DNA of 64,000 nucleotides from Trichomonas vaginalis G3 (taxonomy: Eukaryota > Parabasalia > Trichomonadida > Trichomonadidae), in NCBI RefSeq assembly GCF_026262505.1, contig NC_067205.1, forward strand, positions 16,058,001-16,122,000. Reading direction: 5' to 3'. Position numbers and translations under genes: made by a program. The notes under the pieces were generated by a model, which saw nothing but the letters and a program-made list of their open reading frames with translations, was not told the origin of the DNA and did not search any database. Shown here piece by piece: positions 17,707 through 31,411 of the stretch (its first letter is position 1; each line of letters begins with the position of its first letter).

Positions 17707-18618
17707 ATGTTAGCAACAACAGCACCAAACTCGTTAGTCATGAACCCAACTTCAATGTTAGTAGAGATGAAAAGCTTCATTCCTTCTTCATATACTTTCG
17801 AAAAGAAATCCAGAAGATAAAGCAGAACTTCTCCAAGGAGATTTAATTGCACTGCAAAAGATGAAACAGATGAAGAATATCTTTATGAAATGCAGGATAT
17901 TATTGACCATCTACCTAAACTTCCTGAAATCCAACAACAAAAGCTTACTATTCCAGAATTCGATGAAATAGAAGTCAAAGCAACTGACTCAGTAGAAATA
18001 AAGAAGTTCATACGAAAGGTTAACTATGAGTTTCTTGGATTTCATTGCAACCACAAAGTCATGGACAAAGATTGCGATATGGTATATAAGAACATCTCTG
18101 ACATATACAAATCTGGGGAGTTTAAGACCTACGACAACTTTGTTTCGTTAGTTGCTGAATGTGTATGGCAGATAAGAGATAAAGATAGAAGAGGTAAGAT
18201 ATGGAATGAACAGATAAAACCCGCAACTTTTGAGTTAAAGAGAGCAATTGACGCCTTAGTCATACTAGCAGGTAAGGTTTCAGAATATAACGCAAAAATG
18301 AACCCACAATGTTCTAAATGTAAAGCAGCAATGAGGAAATATAACTACTCCGTCAAAGAGATAGAACGTATGCGAAACGACTATGCTGACTTAAAGAAAG
18401 AAGCAGAAAAGCCAGCAGAAGATAAAATGGACATGTTGACATTTCTAAACAAAAACTATCCAACAGCTGACGATTTCCTTCTTTCAGATGTCAAGAAGAA
18501 ATATAAAGAAACTTTCGGCATTGTGAAAACATTCGATATCCTTCGTGAAGAAATCGAAGCCACAAAATTGTTTAGAATTTCACGAATTCACAATGTTTAC
18601 CATGTAAAACGCTTATAA
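17707..18618 (+). pseudogene. 304-residue cassette protein, copy 1, broken
   Basis: Homologue of the whole-looking gene at 57182-58096; see that entry for the description. Start context TTTTTATTGTAAGAACATG is the same in both. About one break. It is bracketed by inward-facing GATC-centred sites on both sides. Confidence 0.7.
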
Positions 18619-18624
18619 AATAAC

Positions 18625-18870
18625 TGGGGTAGAAAAGAGGTTAGAAAACAGGTTAGATCTAACCATCTACCCTAAAATATATTTTTATTGAATTCTGAGT
18701 AAAATTCTGAGTAAAATATATTTTAGGGCTTGTGTCAAACCGTTGAGTTTTCACAAAATTTAAAAAATAACGTTTACCATGTAAAACGCTTATAAAATAA
18801 CTGGGGTAGAAAAGAGGTTAGAAAAGAGGTTAGATCTAACCATCTACCCTAAAATATATTTTTGCTGAAA
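18625..18870. repeat. GATC-centred sites right of the cassette, inverted (word GGTTA)
   Basis: Cores at 18653-18662 and 18830-18839, in the opposite orientation to the pair at 17460-17645. Before the second site the last bases of the 304-residue gene (GTTTACCATGTAAAACGC) occur again, so the end of the gene and its site form a duplicated unit. Between them lies a short direct repeat with GAGTAAAATTCTGAGTAAAA. Confidence 0.8.
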
Positions 18871-19000
18871 AATGACCAAATTTCATGAAATTTCTCTAGA
18901 CCGACTTTTACAGGGGTAGCCAAAACTCTATGAAAATCGTGAAAAATAACAGAGTATTTTGACAACTTCAAACAAGTAGAGTAGATGAACTCTTTATTTT
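18871..19000 (+). pseudogene. KilA-N gene remnant
   Basis: Short stretches match the KilA-N gene of copies 2 and 3: AAAACTCTATGAAAATCGTG from its middle and the words AGAGTATTTTGACAACTTC from its end. Only a remnant remains in copy 1; the junction with the ATPase end carries CAAGCTTGACTTTTTACAA. Confidence 0.65.
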
Positions 19001-19875
19001 TCAAGCTTGACTTTTTACAATTTGAACTTTGTTCGCGTAGATGTGAATTCTGAAAGAAGTATGAGGGTCTTGTATGACTTTGTACTTCTCCCAGAGTTCA
19101 TGTCTGTCAAACTTACCTGCCATGGACTCTTTCATAAGTTCCATGAAATCGTCTTCGGACAATCCGGGAAAAGTATGATATCAGTAAGTATTCTTTTAAC
19201 ATCCTTACTTAAACTCTTGGCTGTCTGTACACAAATGACAACTGAGATGTTAAAGTGTCTGAGCTTCTTAAGAATTCGACACATGTCTTGTTCTCTGTTC
19301 TTTAACAAAGGATGAGAAGCAAAGTCATCTAAGATAAGAAGACATCTGTGAGGGTAAGTCTTCCAATCGTAAGATTGCAATTTCTTCGAAATGTATTCTA
19401 TCTCTTTCTGTTTGTTTCGGAAGTGTTTCTTCTCTAATATTCTCTGCATTTCCTCATTTGGGTCTTTAAACTTCGAGTTTATATACTCATTTATAGCATT
19501 GTACTTCAAAACTCTTCTTTGGTACTTCTTTATCCAATCTAACAACTCAGAGTCTTTTATACATACTAACTTAGACTTTTTTATAATATCTTTGAACGAA
19601 TTGACGGTTTGGTCAAATTGACCAGAAGTACTACAAATGACTACTAACTCATAGAATGGGTTCTTCTCATCTAGTTCTTGTTGTTGTGCAGCCATTTTAA
19701 GATAAGTGAAAGTCTTACCCGACCCAGGGGTGCGATTAGAGACTGTTATACCATTCTGAGCAAATAAGAACTTGTCATGTATGGGTTTTATCTGAGCATT
19801 TTCCAACTTCCTCTTGTTCTTGTTTAAAACATTCTCAAATTTCTTGTCAATGTCAGCAAACTTTTTTTCTAACAT
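19001..19875 (-). pseudogene. Polinton packaging ATPase, copy 1, broken
   Basis: Homologue of the whole-looking genes at 35991-36860 and 60865-61740 (function given at the latter). About two breaks. Divergent from the next gene, sharing a 37-bp start region. Confidence 0.75.
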
Positions 19876-19912
19876 ATTTTTAGAAAAATTAAAAATTTTT
19901 ATCTTTTTGAAA

Positions 19913-20382
19913 ATGTCTAGCGATTTCGCTATCTATATTCGAGACAAGCTTTTCGACAGCAAAACATCTGTCGACCATAAAATCTTACATAGTGTAAACA
20001 AGAAAGGTGAATTTGTTCTAAAGTTCTGTTTCTGGGAATATGACAAGAACCATAAAACATTAGCAGAGCAGTCTTAAAATTTGTCAATGACAGACTTGTT
20101 GACAGAGATGACGCCGATTGGAAAGATGAAGTCCAACAAAAGTTCTTAGAATGCAAAGAAGACACATGCGCTGTTCTTGAAGATGAAATAGAAAACAGAA
20201 TAGATGAGCTATTAAAGGACAAAGAACTTTTACATAAATATGGTTCGAGAAATTTGACATAACTCCACCAGAGAAGAAGAAGAAGAAGAAAAGAGAGAAA
20301 AAAAGAAGAAGAAAGAAAGAAAGTAGAAGAAGAGAAGAAAGAACCTGAACCAGTTCCAGAGAAAAAGAAATTTGACATGTAA
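19913..20382 (+). pseudogene. Conserved Lys/Glu-tailed protein, copy 1, broken
   Basis: Starts MSSDFAIYIRDKLFDSKTS like the copies at 36897-37346 and 61777-62249. About two breaks. See 61777 for the description. Confidence 0.6.
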
Positions 20383-20398
20383 AAATAAAATTTTATTT

Positions 20399-20814
20399 TT
20401 AGAACATTTCTGGGTCAATGTCAATGTTCTCTTCCTCTTTAGGAGCAAACACTGGCTTAGACTCTAAAATCTTTTTACCCAATTTACCTTGAACTTCACA
20501 ACTTTAGACTCATAATATTCATAGTCGTCTGCTTTCTTTGGTTCATAAGGTATAACAAGTTTGTATGCTTTGCCTTCTTTAAGGTTTGAAAACCTTCTGT
20601 CAAAACTTTCTTTGACTGCTAACAAACCTTCTATGTCTAAGTCTTCAAATTTCGCACCATTTTTAGTCACAATAGCAAACTTAACTGGTTCGATGTTCCA
20701 AACTTTGCTGAATGAAGACTTTTCAAAATGGTAGAAGTAAACATTCAAATAAGCGAATGGGTCTAGTTCTTCTTTGTCCTGACATGTACTTGTTGACTGA
20801 ATATATTTCGTCAT
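20399..20814 (-). pseudogene. 139-residue conserved protein, copy 1, broken
   Basis: Homologue of 37363-37782 and 62266-62685, which look whole. About one break. Preceded on its strand by TTTTTATCCGATAG, the element start box. Confidence 0.65.
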
Positions 20815-20851
20815 CTTTTCTATCGGATAAAAAAATATTTTTTTTTAAAAT

Positions 20852-22083
20852 TTACTCAGAAAAATTTTTCTTTGTATATACGCCGTTCTGAACATCTAAA
20901 AGACTTTTGACATTTGCCAAGAATGTTCGTTTAGAAGCTGCCATATAACCATACTCTTGACAATACTGTTTATACGAATCGTACAATGACCTTTCATCTA
21001 AACACTCAAAGTTAGTCTCATCTATAAACAGTTCATATACACTCTTGTTTGCTTCTAACAATGTTTGTCTTTCTTCGGTATGTGGAATTTGTCTTGGATT
21101 GAACTTTGAAATATCTAATGTCATGAAATATGAGAACAAGTGGTTGTAAAAGTTAGGTGTCAAAGTTTCTGCTAAGTCGTCAAAATATTCTGTATCTTGC
21201 ATATGAGAATCTGACGTTCTGACAACTACATATCTTCTGTCAGAACTTTCTAACTTCATCGGAACAACATTGTTTGAAACCATGATGAAATTTGCAACAT
21301 TTTCACAAACTCTTTGGTCTTTATATTTTCTTTCAACAACTCCAACTTTGTCTGTTATAAGACTCTTCAAAGCATCTGAGTTTAAAACCTTTGTTGTATC
21401 TATACTTTGAAGTTCGTTACATACTATAAGTTTCATATTCTCTATTGAAGAGTTAAATTTACCGCAGATGTTTTCTAAGTTTGTCATATTAGGGTTCGAA
21501 TAGCCCTCTAACAGTTTGCACAAATATCTGTAAAGAAAGTGTTCTTACCAGTTCCTTGTTTTCCAATTATAATGAGAGCAGTTTCATTTTTAGCACTTGG
21601 ATGTTGTAAGATGTTTGCAAACCAACATAAGATATACTCATAGACTCTTTCGTTTCCATTGCATATAATTTCTTTGACATGGTCTAACCAAGCTTCTATA
21701 ACATTTTCTTTCCATTCTACTTGTTCGTATTTATATCCAGTGAAGATAGAATAGAAGTTTGGAGATGGTGTATAGAACTTTATACCACGAACTGAAAAAT
21801 CTTCTAACTTTGACAATAAGATATCCCAAGCATCTAACATCTTCATACCAACTTGTACGACTTTTATTTTCTTAAGTTTCTGTCTACATTCTTGTTCTGA
21901 ACTATGGTTGCTCTTGGTTTGTTAAAGACAACATCCCATTCTTTCATGACATAACATTCTGGGGCAGAGTCAATAAATGACTAAACGTTTCAAATTCTCG
22001 ACTGCTTTGTTATAGTCTCTAAATGGACACATATTTCTGAACGCTTGGAAGTCATAAAAATCTGAAACGTCTATTCTGTACAT
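20852..22083 (-). pseudogene. SF3 helicase, copy 1, broken
   Basis: Homologue of the whole-looking gene at 62722-63957 (described there). The Walker-type region and the C-terminal half are readily recognised. About three breaks. Confidence 0.8.
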
Positions 22084-22112
22084 TTTTATAAAAATAAAAA
22101 AAATAATTTTTT

Positions 22113-22893
22113 TTATTCTTGACTTTGTTGTTTGCCATTTGTTGCATTTGTTGTTCTTGAGCTATTTGTTGTTGAAGTTGTTCTTGTAGTACAATACTTT
22201 CACCAGTTGCATCTTCCAATTCGAAACTTTCTGCCGTCATTGACAAATACATAGGACATAAAAGTTTTACAGGAACAAAGTTTGCGTCAACTAAGGTTAA
22301 GTTTATGTTTGCTAAAGTGTTTGAGTTTACTAAAGCTGAAAACTCTGCATTCGAATGAACAATAGGCAAACCAGCAGAGAAAGTGTTGTTTATACGCATG
22401 AGTATCTTTTGGTCATAGTAGTTTCTGTCGACATTCGAATAGCACTTTGAACCTAAGTTTGAAACAATATATAAAATAGGTGTACTTAAAGTCAATGGAA
22501 CAGACAAACCTTGTATGACACCTTTTCCTGTTATAGGAAACTGTTGGTAGTAAAAACCAGATATAAGTTTTGTATTATAGCTCATATCGTTTATAGTAAA
22601 CTCAGTCGGACATCCAAACATAATGAAACCTGCTCTAGTTGCAGCACATGTTACATCCGTCCTTAAAGTATTAAATAAGTCAACAAAACCTGTTGGTGGT
22701 ATATCTGAGTAAGTATCTTCAAAGAAGTATTTTTTACCATTCACAACAAAAAGTCTTCTGGTGTCAAAAGAGCAAAACAGGCTTTAGTCGTCATCGTGTT
22801 TAAGGTCAGTTTACAATATCGTCCTTGAGGACTTTGTAAGTTTGTTGTTATAGAATTATATGACTCAGGGTTTTTAGTCGTAATAGTATAAAC
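22113..22893 (-). pseudogene. Penton-like minor capsid protein, copy 1, broken and cut
   Basis: Homologue of 39075-39866. The 5' end is replaced by the degraded block at about 22893. About three breaks. Confidence 0.75.
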
Positions 22894-25800
22894 CACTCTC
22901 TTCTTCGTGTTTACTCTTCTTACCTCTTCTTCCTCTTCTTCCTCTTCTTTATAATACCTTCTTCGAATTTGGTAACTCACGAAGTACGTGTTGCCATGTA
23001 TAATAGTCCTCCGAGTACCTTCAGATGGCGTCTATCTCTTCGAAGAAACGTAGATGAGTCTGGCAAGGTTTCTCGTTCTCTCTCGCGTAAATGCGCAACG
23101 GTTTCCGCAAATCGTTCAGGACTTTCTCATTGGAAGCTGGTTCATGAGGAAACTCACCTTTAAGTCCCTCATCCTCTTCACCATAAGACTACTTTGGAGA
23201 GTCTTAACGGTGTTTGTCAATGAGCTTTCAAATGCATAATTTGGAAATCTTGAACTGGGCGCTTGTCTGGCAACTTGAAAGGACATCTGCTATTGTGGTT
23301 CGGCTTCGGTGCTTGTTTCGGGACATCGAAAAAACTGAAGTGGTTTGAGAATGACGGTTTTCTTCAAAAAAGCTTGTTATGACGGTTAACGTCATCAACA
23401 AGTTTCAAATAATAATCTTGTTTCTTCCTTCTGAACGTTGTTGTCCTCTTCCGATAAAAGTTTCGAACATGAGACAAAAAACGTTTTTTGGATTGCGGAG
23501 AGTTCAGGCAAACCAAGTTCATATTCTGGATATGTTGGAGAGTTCAGAAACATCTGAGCTGATTTCGACACAAATGGGACTGTCAGAAAATTACATCTTT
23601 GGTCGGACTGCTTGAAGGTAAAGTCCCTTACATGTAAGCTAGCTCTGGTAAAGTCTTCTCATTTATGCTAACTTTGGAGTATAGCTTCGTAGTTTAGAAG
23701 TTTTAAATTTTAAATTGTCTATTACACTCTTTACTTCTAACGTAAGCTATCCATCGAGGCACAGAGTTAGCTTTGGTAGCTTTAAGTGGAGCTAATCTCG
23801 TTTTCCTTGACTTTGCAATTTTGGTTGCAATTGTGGGTTTTTGAGCTCTTCAAGTTCGCCGTCTATGGTCGTTCTCAACGTCTTCAAAGCATGGCTTGAA
23901 ACTCTATCGCCAAATTGAGATTGGTGTGAGAACGAATTTAACTTGCTTTCATTCAGAAAAATGAAAAAAAAAATGTTTTTTACTCCAAGACGCGTGCATG
24001 GTTACTGGCTATAGTAAGAAACTTACACAGACAGCGCTCTTCTTCACAATGAGACTCTGGTAAAACTTGAGTGTTGGTGTTCGGAGTTCTTCGGGAGGCT
24101 GGCTCTGAAATTCAATCTATCTCGAGGCGCAACAAACAGAATGTCAGAATAAAAATTCCCCACTGTCCTTCTTGCCAACCATAAACTGTGTATTGACCCA
24201 AACTTGCATTACAGGAAGACGCGGTCAATACAAGGTTCCAGTTGAAATAGTTTACACAAACCTGTTGAGTACGAGTGTGAGTAAAAACATAAAAAAGTGA
24301 AGTGAAAAATGAGATGTTTACTGAACTGGTTGGATGTCGCCTTCAGAGGTTATGTAGAACGGCTGCCCGAGAAGTGAAGGAGACCTTGAGAATTGTGGTT
24401 CGTCATTCTTGGGAAGTTCTCTTCTGTTTGGAAGTTGTATCCAAAGGACGCTTGCAAAAGAACTTGAGAAATTCTTCTTTGCTTGCTTTATGTCGCGTAG
24501 GCTGTCCCTCTGGTATTGAATGGGAATCCAGGTTCGAAGTCCTTCGAGATTCAAGGGCAGCCTTCCCGTTATCCAACAGTTTAACAAGCTTGCCCCTTTT
24601 TACATTCTGCCTGAGGAAGTCTTTAACAAGCTCGTTAATCTTCAATTGGTAATTGCCTCGTCGGTAGGTTCGACCTGACCATTGTACTTGTCAGCATAAA
24701 AGTACTGCTATGTCAGAAAAAGTACTAGCTCACTGTCAGTAAAAGTACTGCTCCTGTCAGTAAAAGTACTGCTACTGTCAGTAAAAGTACTGCTAGTTGC
24801 AGTAAAAAGGAAAATTTGAGGGGTTTTCGAACGAAAGTATGCTACTAGTAGAAAAAGTACTGCTACTGTCATAAAAGTACTCTACTGTCAGAAAAAGTAC
24901 TGCTACTGTCAGTAAAAGTACTGCTACTACGTCAGAAAAAGTACTGCTACTGTCAGTAAAAGTATCTGCTACTGTCAGTAGCGTACTGCTAGTAGCAGAG
25001 ATTTTTATCGTTGTGGTCCGACGGTTAACCACAAACCGAATGTCCGATGGGGGGGGGCGTCCCAACCACCGAGCCCACTTCCCAAGCCAGAGGAACCTAA
25101 AAACCACAAACAGTCCTCCTCACAACCTCAGTTCAGAAGTACCTCCGTTTATAACCTACTACAATTTCCACTCAAGGTTATACCCACCACAAGCTCACGA
25201 TACCCTCCTCAGCCTATGCCTTACTTCCCCAACCTTGGTGTTCGCAGCAAGCTCCACCCAGCAATTCCAATCTCAATCTCAATCGAAGAGAAGACCAAAG
25301 ACTTCGAAGAAGGTCGAACAGGTTTACGGCAAAGATTATGCACAGCCCCTATGGAGACAGACAGCGCTTTATCCCTTCCCGCTCAAATCGACGATTCGAC
25401 TCGTACACGAGATTCGCACTTGTGAGCCCCGTGAAGACTCACCTCCAAAGCAGCTCTGAGCAGATTCTCTTCATCTAGCAATCATCTTACAGTTGCGAGC
25501 TATCAAGAACACTGCGCAACTTACGAAGTCAGACACCTGGAACCCGACACACAGACGTCACTCACGCTAGCCACAGATCACTAGTCAAGAACAAAGACTC
25601 CGCAACGCATCGTACCGACCTATCATTCTTGCAGCCTTGCTCGACAAGTAAAAGAATAACCAATTACGACAAAAGTTAAAACTTTTAATTGCTTTCTTCT
25701 TTCTCTGTAGTTAGATTATAGAGCTGGTTTCTCTTGTAGGGGAGCCTTTCGTCAACAAACTTCCATGGTCATCGTAATCCTGCGAAATTTTGGATACGCA

Positions 25801-28800
25801 ATTCAGGTTCGTTGTTTTGGAACTTAGCGTATGTAACGCTTCCATCTTCCTCAGGGAAGTAGCTGCTAACAATCTGAAACCAAGTTTTCTCGGTGACTCG
25901 GAGCTACATTTAAAAATGTCACTTTTTAAACGTTAGTTTTTAGTCTTATTTTACCCTTTGTTTTACCCTTTGTTTACCCTTTGTTTGTCAAGTAGTATGG
26001 AGTGCAATTTTCTCCAAATTCTCTGTGTCGCAGACGCATTTTTTCCAAGGTGTACCTAGGAGAACTCAAAAGAAGTTTAACAGATCAACCCTGCCATGCA
26101 TGCATCCTTACTAGTCTCGTACCGCGCCTAAATTTTGGAAGTGTTGCCCATCGAGTCTTCTACGGACATCGAAAAAATGACAACTTTTTCATATGTTACG
26201 TTTGCAATTCTCATGAAGTGAGTACTCGTTCTGGCCGAACCATTCGGAAGAGGAGAAACTCTTGCTGGCAATAAAGACAAAAACTGAGATTGCATTAGTT
26301 GTCATTGGCAAATTGTACTCGTAACATTGAAATTCATTTGTACTTCTCTTCACGTACATAAAACTCAAGAAGGACGGCCTATGCTTTAAAGAAGCTAACA
26401 TCTTAAACTAAAAGACAAACACTTAGATTTTTCAAGCTGACTTTTTTACAATTTAATTTTACACCAAATATATTTTAGGGTAGAGAGCGTTAGATCTAAC
26501 CTGTTTTCTAAACCTCTTTCTACCCTCTTGAATTTGTCATGAAATGAGTTTTAATACAGAATTTTTCGGGCAAAAAATATGTTAGGAGTAGAACAGGTTA
26601 CCGATCTAACCTGTTTCTAACCTCTTTCTAACAAACCTTTGGCATATTGTTCATAGTTTTCCACGAAAATAAAAAATAATAGTTGGTTTTTTTTAAAAAA
26701 ATATTTTTTTATTTTTATTGGTAAGGACATGTTAGCAACAACAGCACCAAAACTCGTTAGTCATTGAACCAACTTCAATGTTAGTAAGATGAAAAGCTTC
26801 ATTCTTTCTTCATATACTTTCGAACAGAAATCCAGAAGATAAAGCAAGAACTTTCCAAAGGAGATTTAGTTGCACTGCAAAAGATGAAAACAAAATGAAA
26901 CAGTATATTTATGAATATGCAGGAAATTCATTGACCATCTACCTAACTTCCTGAATCCAACAACAAAAGCTTACTATTCCAGAAATTCGATGAAATAGAA
27001 GTAACAGCAACTGACTCAGTAGAAAATAAAGCAGTTCAATACCGAAAGCGTCTCAACTATGAGTTTCTTGGGACTTATCATCATGCAACCAAAAAGTCAT
27101 ACGGACAAAGAATCTTGCGAATATGGTATCATAAGTAACATCTCTGACATTACAAATCTGGGGAGTTTAAAGACCTAACGACAACTTTGTTTTCGTTAGT
27201 TGCTAGAAATGTGTAAATGGCAGACTAAGAGATAAAGATAGAAGAGGTACAGCATATGAATGAACAGATATAAACCGCGCAACTTTTGAGTTAAAGAGAG
27301 CAATTGACGCTTAGTCATACTACAGGTAAGGTTTCAAGAATATAACGCAAAAATGACCCCAATGTTCTAAAATGTAAAGCAGCAATGAGGAATATAACTC
27401 TCCGTAACGAAGATAGAACAGTATTGCGAAACGAACTCATGCTGACTTAAGAAGAAGGCAGAAAAGCCAGCAGAAAATAAAACGGACATGTTGAACATTT
27501 CTAACAAAAACTATATCCAACAGCTGACGATTTCCTTCTTTTCAGAGTGTCAAGAAGATATAAAGAAACTTTCGGGACATTGTGGACCAACATTCGATAT
27601 CCCTTCGTGAAGAAATAGAAAGACTACAAAACTGTCCCTTGAATTTCACGAATTCCACACTGTTTAATCCATGTAAAACGCTTATAAAAATAACTGGGGT
27701 AGAAAAGAAGGTTAGAAAACAGGTTAGATCTAACCATCTAAACTAAAATATATTTTTATTGGAATTCTGAGTAAAATTCTGAGTAAAATATATTTTAGGG
27801 CTTTGTCAAACCGTTGAGTTTTCACAAAAATTTAAAACAAATACACGTTTTACCATGTAAACGCTTATAAAATAACTGGGGTAGAAAAGAGGTTAGAAAA
27901 GAGGTTAGATCTAACCATCTACCCTAATAAATATATTTTTGGCTGAAAATGACCAAATTTCATGCCAATCTTCTCTAGAGACCGACTTTTACAGGGGTAG
28001 CCAAAACTCATGAAATCGTGAAAATACAAGAGTATTTTTGAACAACTTCAAACAAGTAGAAGTAGAATAACTTTCCATTTATTTTTCAAAGTTGACTTTT
28101 TAAGCAATTTGAACTTTGGTTCGCGTAGATTGAATTCTGAAAGAAGTATGAGGGTCTTGTATGACTTTGTCTTTCCCAGAGTTTCATGTCTTGTCAAAAC
28201 TTACCTGCCATGGACTCTTTCATAAGTTCCATGAATCGTCTTCGAACAATCCAAGGAAAAGTAATGATTCAGTAGTATTCTTTTAACATCCTTACTTAAA
28301 CTCTTTGCTGCTGTACACAATGACAACTCCGATGATTAAAGTGTCTGAGCTTCTTAAGAATTGACAGCATGGTCATGTTCTCTTTCTTTAACAAAGGATG
28401 AGAAGCAAGTCAATCTATAGAAAGAAGACATCTATGAGGGTAGTCTTCAATCGTAGATTGCAATTTCTTCGAAATGTATTCTATCTCTTTCTGTTGTTTT
28501 CTGAAGTGTTTCTTCTCTAATATTCTCTGCATTTCTCATTTGGGTCTTTAAACTTCTTGAGTTTATTATACTCATTTATAGCAATTGTACTTCAAAACTC
28601 TTCTTTGGTACTTCTTTATCCAATCCAAAACTCAGAGTCTTTTATACCCATACTACCTTAGACTTTTTATAAATAATCTTTGAACGATTGACGGTTTGGT
28701 CAAATTGACCAGAAGTATACAAATGACAACTAACTCATAGAATGGGTTCTTCCTCTCTAGTTTTCTTGTTGTTGTGCAGCCATTTTAAGATAAGTGAAAG

Positions 28801-29520
28801 TCTTACCGCGATCCGCAGGTGGTGGCGATTAGACCCTGTTATACCATTCTGAGGTACAAATAAGAACTTGTCAATGTATGGGTTTTTATCTGAGCAGATC
28901 TTTTCCAAACTCCCTCTTGTTCTGTTTAAAACATTCTCAACATTTCTTGTCAAATGTCGCAAACTTTTTTTCTAACATATTTTAGAAAAATTAAAATTTT
29001 TATCTTTTTGAAATGTCTAGGCGAATTTCGCTATCTATATTCGAGACCAGCTTTTTCGACAGCAAAACAATCTTCGGACAAATAAAATCTTACATAGTGT
29101 AACAAGAATAATCTAAAGTTCTGTTTCTGGGCAATATGACAGAACCATAAAACATTAGGCCAGAGATAGTCTTAGTTGTCAATGAAAGACTTTGTTGAAG
29201 ACGATGACGCCTCTTTGGAGAGATGAAAGTCCAACAAAAAGTTCTTAGAATGCAAAGAAGACACATCGCTGTTCTTGAAGATGAAATAAAAACAGAATAA
29301 GATGAGGTATTAAAGGACAAAGAACTTTTAAACATAAATATAGTTGCGTCAAATTTGACATAACTCCACCCAGAGAAGAGAAGAAGAAAGAAAAGAAAGA
29401 GCAAAAAAGTAGAAGAGAAGAAGAAAAGAAAGTAGAAGAAGAGAAGAAAAGAACGCGTGAAACCAGTTCCAGAGAAAAAGTAATGTTGAACAGTAAAATA
29501 AATTTTATTTTTAGAAACAT
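22894..29520 (+). mobile_element. Degraded repeat of copy 1, from HNH gene to the gene after the ATPase
   Basis: The block parallels 14026-20405 in order: HNH gene (to about 23335), coiled-coil gene (23370-23955), Cys-rich gene (23990-24290), 121-residue gene (24318-24690), minisatellite of the same word as copy 1 (24690-25000), Pro/Gln gene (25040-25650), two small minus genes (25690-25915, 25990-26170), membrane gene (26215-26400), GATC sites (26455-26645 and 27690-27930), 304-residue gene (26730-27680), KilA-N remnant (27940-28060), ATPase (28090-28980) and the following gene (29012-29500). Every gene has many small length differences, in all well over a hundred. The edges are abrupt: penton gene on the left, interior of the polymerase gene on the right. 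No gene here looks usable. It shares private features of copy 1, so it derives from it. Confidence 0.85.
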
Positions 29521-31118
29521 GGCAATGAACAAACAGCCGCAAAACTTCTTGACGCTTTCAAGACTACAAAGAGAGAACAAATGGTTGACTCCGACTCAGA
29601 CATTTTGAATGCAATTGAAGGAATTGCAAGTGTCAAGTTCGAATGGTACCAACCTAACCCTCAAGCAGTCAGACAACATGCTGGATACTTCCCGTTCATA
29701 AATAAGTCTGACATTGACTTGACAAGGTATGGAATTTACAATTCAATTGAAACAATTGTCAATGAACCTTGCATTCTTACATGTCTCAGGAACTCTGGTC
29801 TTGTTACAGATGAGAAGATGAAGTATCTTGAGTCATGTGTGAAGACAAGGTACATTCTCAGAGGTCAATTGGCAAAAATTGCACCGTTGGCAAATGTCAA
29901 TATCCGAGTCAACATACCTACAGCTAAAGGTTCTTCACATGACGACTATGTTGTTGACAAAGACTTACCATGGTTGAAGATTGTAATTGTCCACAACCAC
30001 TTCATGTTGAACGAAAGTCTTACAAACCCATTCTTTGGTAAAAGTAAGTGCAACATTGTCAGAGCTGTAAACATTCTTTTCGAGAAAGGTTTGTTGGAAC
30101 CAATTCCAGATGACAAGCTGACAGAAACTTTTGTACCAAAAGACGAAACAAACTTTTCATTGTTAGCAAGACCAAAAGTTGTTCCAGACAAAGTTCTAGT
30201 ACAAAAGAAGTACACAGTTCCACAAGGGGTTGGTATGTTCGGATACCAACCTGAACCAGAAGAACTTCCAATGAGGTTGCAAGAACTTCAAATGCTATAT
30301 AACAAACTTCCATTGAGACATCCAATTGACGTCAAATTGTATTGGAAAGCATCTGAGTTAGGTCAGAAGGTTTTATATGAAACAGGTTGCTTCGACGATG
30401 TTTATGAGATAAGGAGGAGAAGTTTCTCAGAAGATAAGAGACTCACTTGAATTTCCACAAACTGGACCAATTGGTTGCGACAAGTTCGACTCAGATGAAA
30501 AGATATACTATGTCGACCTTAACGCTGCATACATGAGGTTTGTCCAATATATTCCGACTGGAATTCCAAGAAGATGGTGCCCGATGAAGGAACTATACAG
30601 TTGGAAAAGTCATACAACAACTGTATGATATTAGGAAAGCTTCAAACCCCAAACTTGCAATGACACTCAAATTGCTTATGAATTCGACATGGGGATATTC
30701 CATTAAGAAACCTCAAGAGATGAAGAGTAAACATTATGAGAAGGTCGACAACTTTGTTGAAAGGTTTTCTCCTTTTGTTTTGAAGTACGAATTCACTCAA
30801 GGTCAAAGTGGCTTAGTAACCACATTAAAACCTATTGTCGAACATTGGTCTTACCCTCAGTTCGCAAAAGCAGTCCTTGACAACTACAACAAATTCTTCT
30901 CCGAAGTCAAATCCAAAGTCAAGGTTTACTATGAGAACATTGACGCACTCATGACGAACGAAGAAGGATACAACAAACTCATTGAAATGGGTTTAGTCGG
31001 TGAAAAGATGGGCTGTTTTAAGCTAGATAAGGTATTTTCCGAAGTTCATGTCCTCTCCAAGCGTAAGTACTGGGGTGTTAAAGAAGATGGTGAAATAGTT
31101 AAACATTGCATGAAATAA
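29521..31118 (+). pseudogene. Polinton DNA polymerase B, copy 2, 5'-cut and broken
   Basis: Covers the part of the polymerase from about residue 184 of copy 1 to the end, including the palm motifs. The sequence is very close to copy 1, with about two breaks. Its left edge abuts the degraded block. Confidence 0.8.
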
Positions 31119-31178
31119 AAAATTTTTATTCGAATTTGAATTAAAATGTGGGAATTCTTGGGAACGGGAAAGGCTTAT

Positions 31179-31381
31179 TTACTTGAGGAACAGGTAAAAG
31201 GTTGGTGGAGGTGGTGGCAACCAGTCCATTTTATATTCCTTCCTAGCTAATTTCCGTTTAATTTCATGGTCGCCCTCGAGTCTTTGAATCGGACAGGTCG
31301 AGTTACACATTCTTGTGTCTCAAACTCATATATAACCTGTTTGTCTGTATTTTCGTCGACTATGGCACGAGACACGAACAT
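31179..31381 (-). pseudogene. Small ORF divergent from the 87-residue gene, copy 2
   Basis: Same beginning as 13410 (MFVSRAIVDENTDKQVIYEF) with a longer 3' end encoding a Pro-rich tail. About one break. The extra 60-100 bp next to it, between the polymerase end and the module, is absent in copy 1, so it shows an alternative left edge of the module. Confidence 0.4.
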
Positions 31382-31411
31382 TGACCAAACGGACAAAAAG
31401 TGTCATTTCGG

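Larger units (their letters stand above)
8690..22893 (+). mobile_element. Polinton (Maverick) copy 1, partial
   Basis: Contains the Polinton hallmark set: retroviral-type integrase, protein-primed type B DNA polymerase, packaging ATPase and penton protein, plus an SF3 helicase and an accessory module. The left end begins inside the tail-fibre gene and the right end stops inside the penton gene where the degraded block begins, so neither natural terminus is present. Core proteins are nearly identical to those of copies 2 and 3 (the integrase differs at about four residues in 319), so the copy is recent. The left half looks whole; the ATPase-to-penton half has roughly ten breaks in all. Confidence 0.85.
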
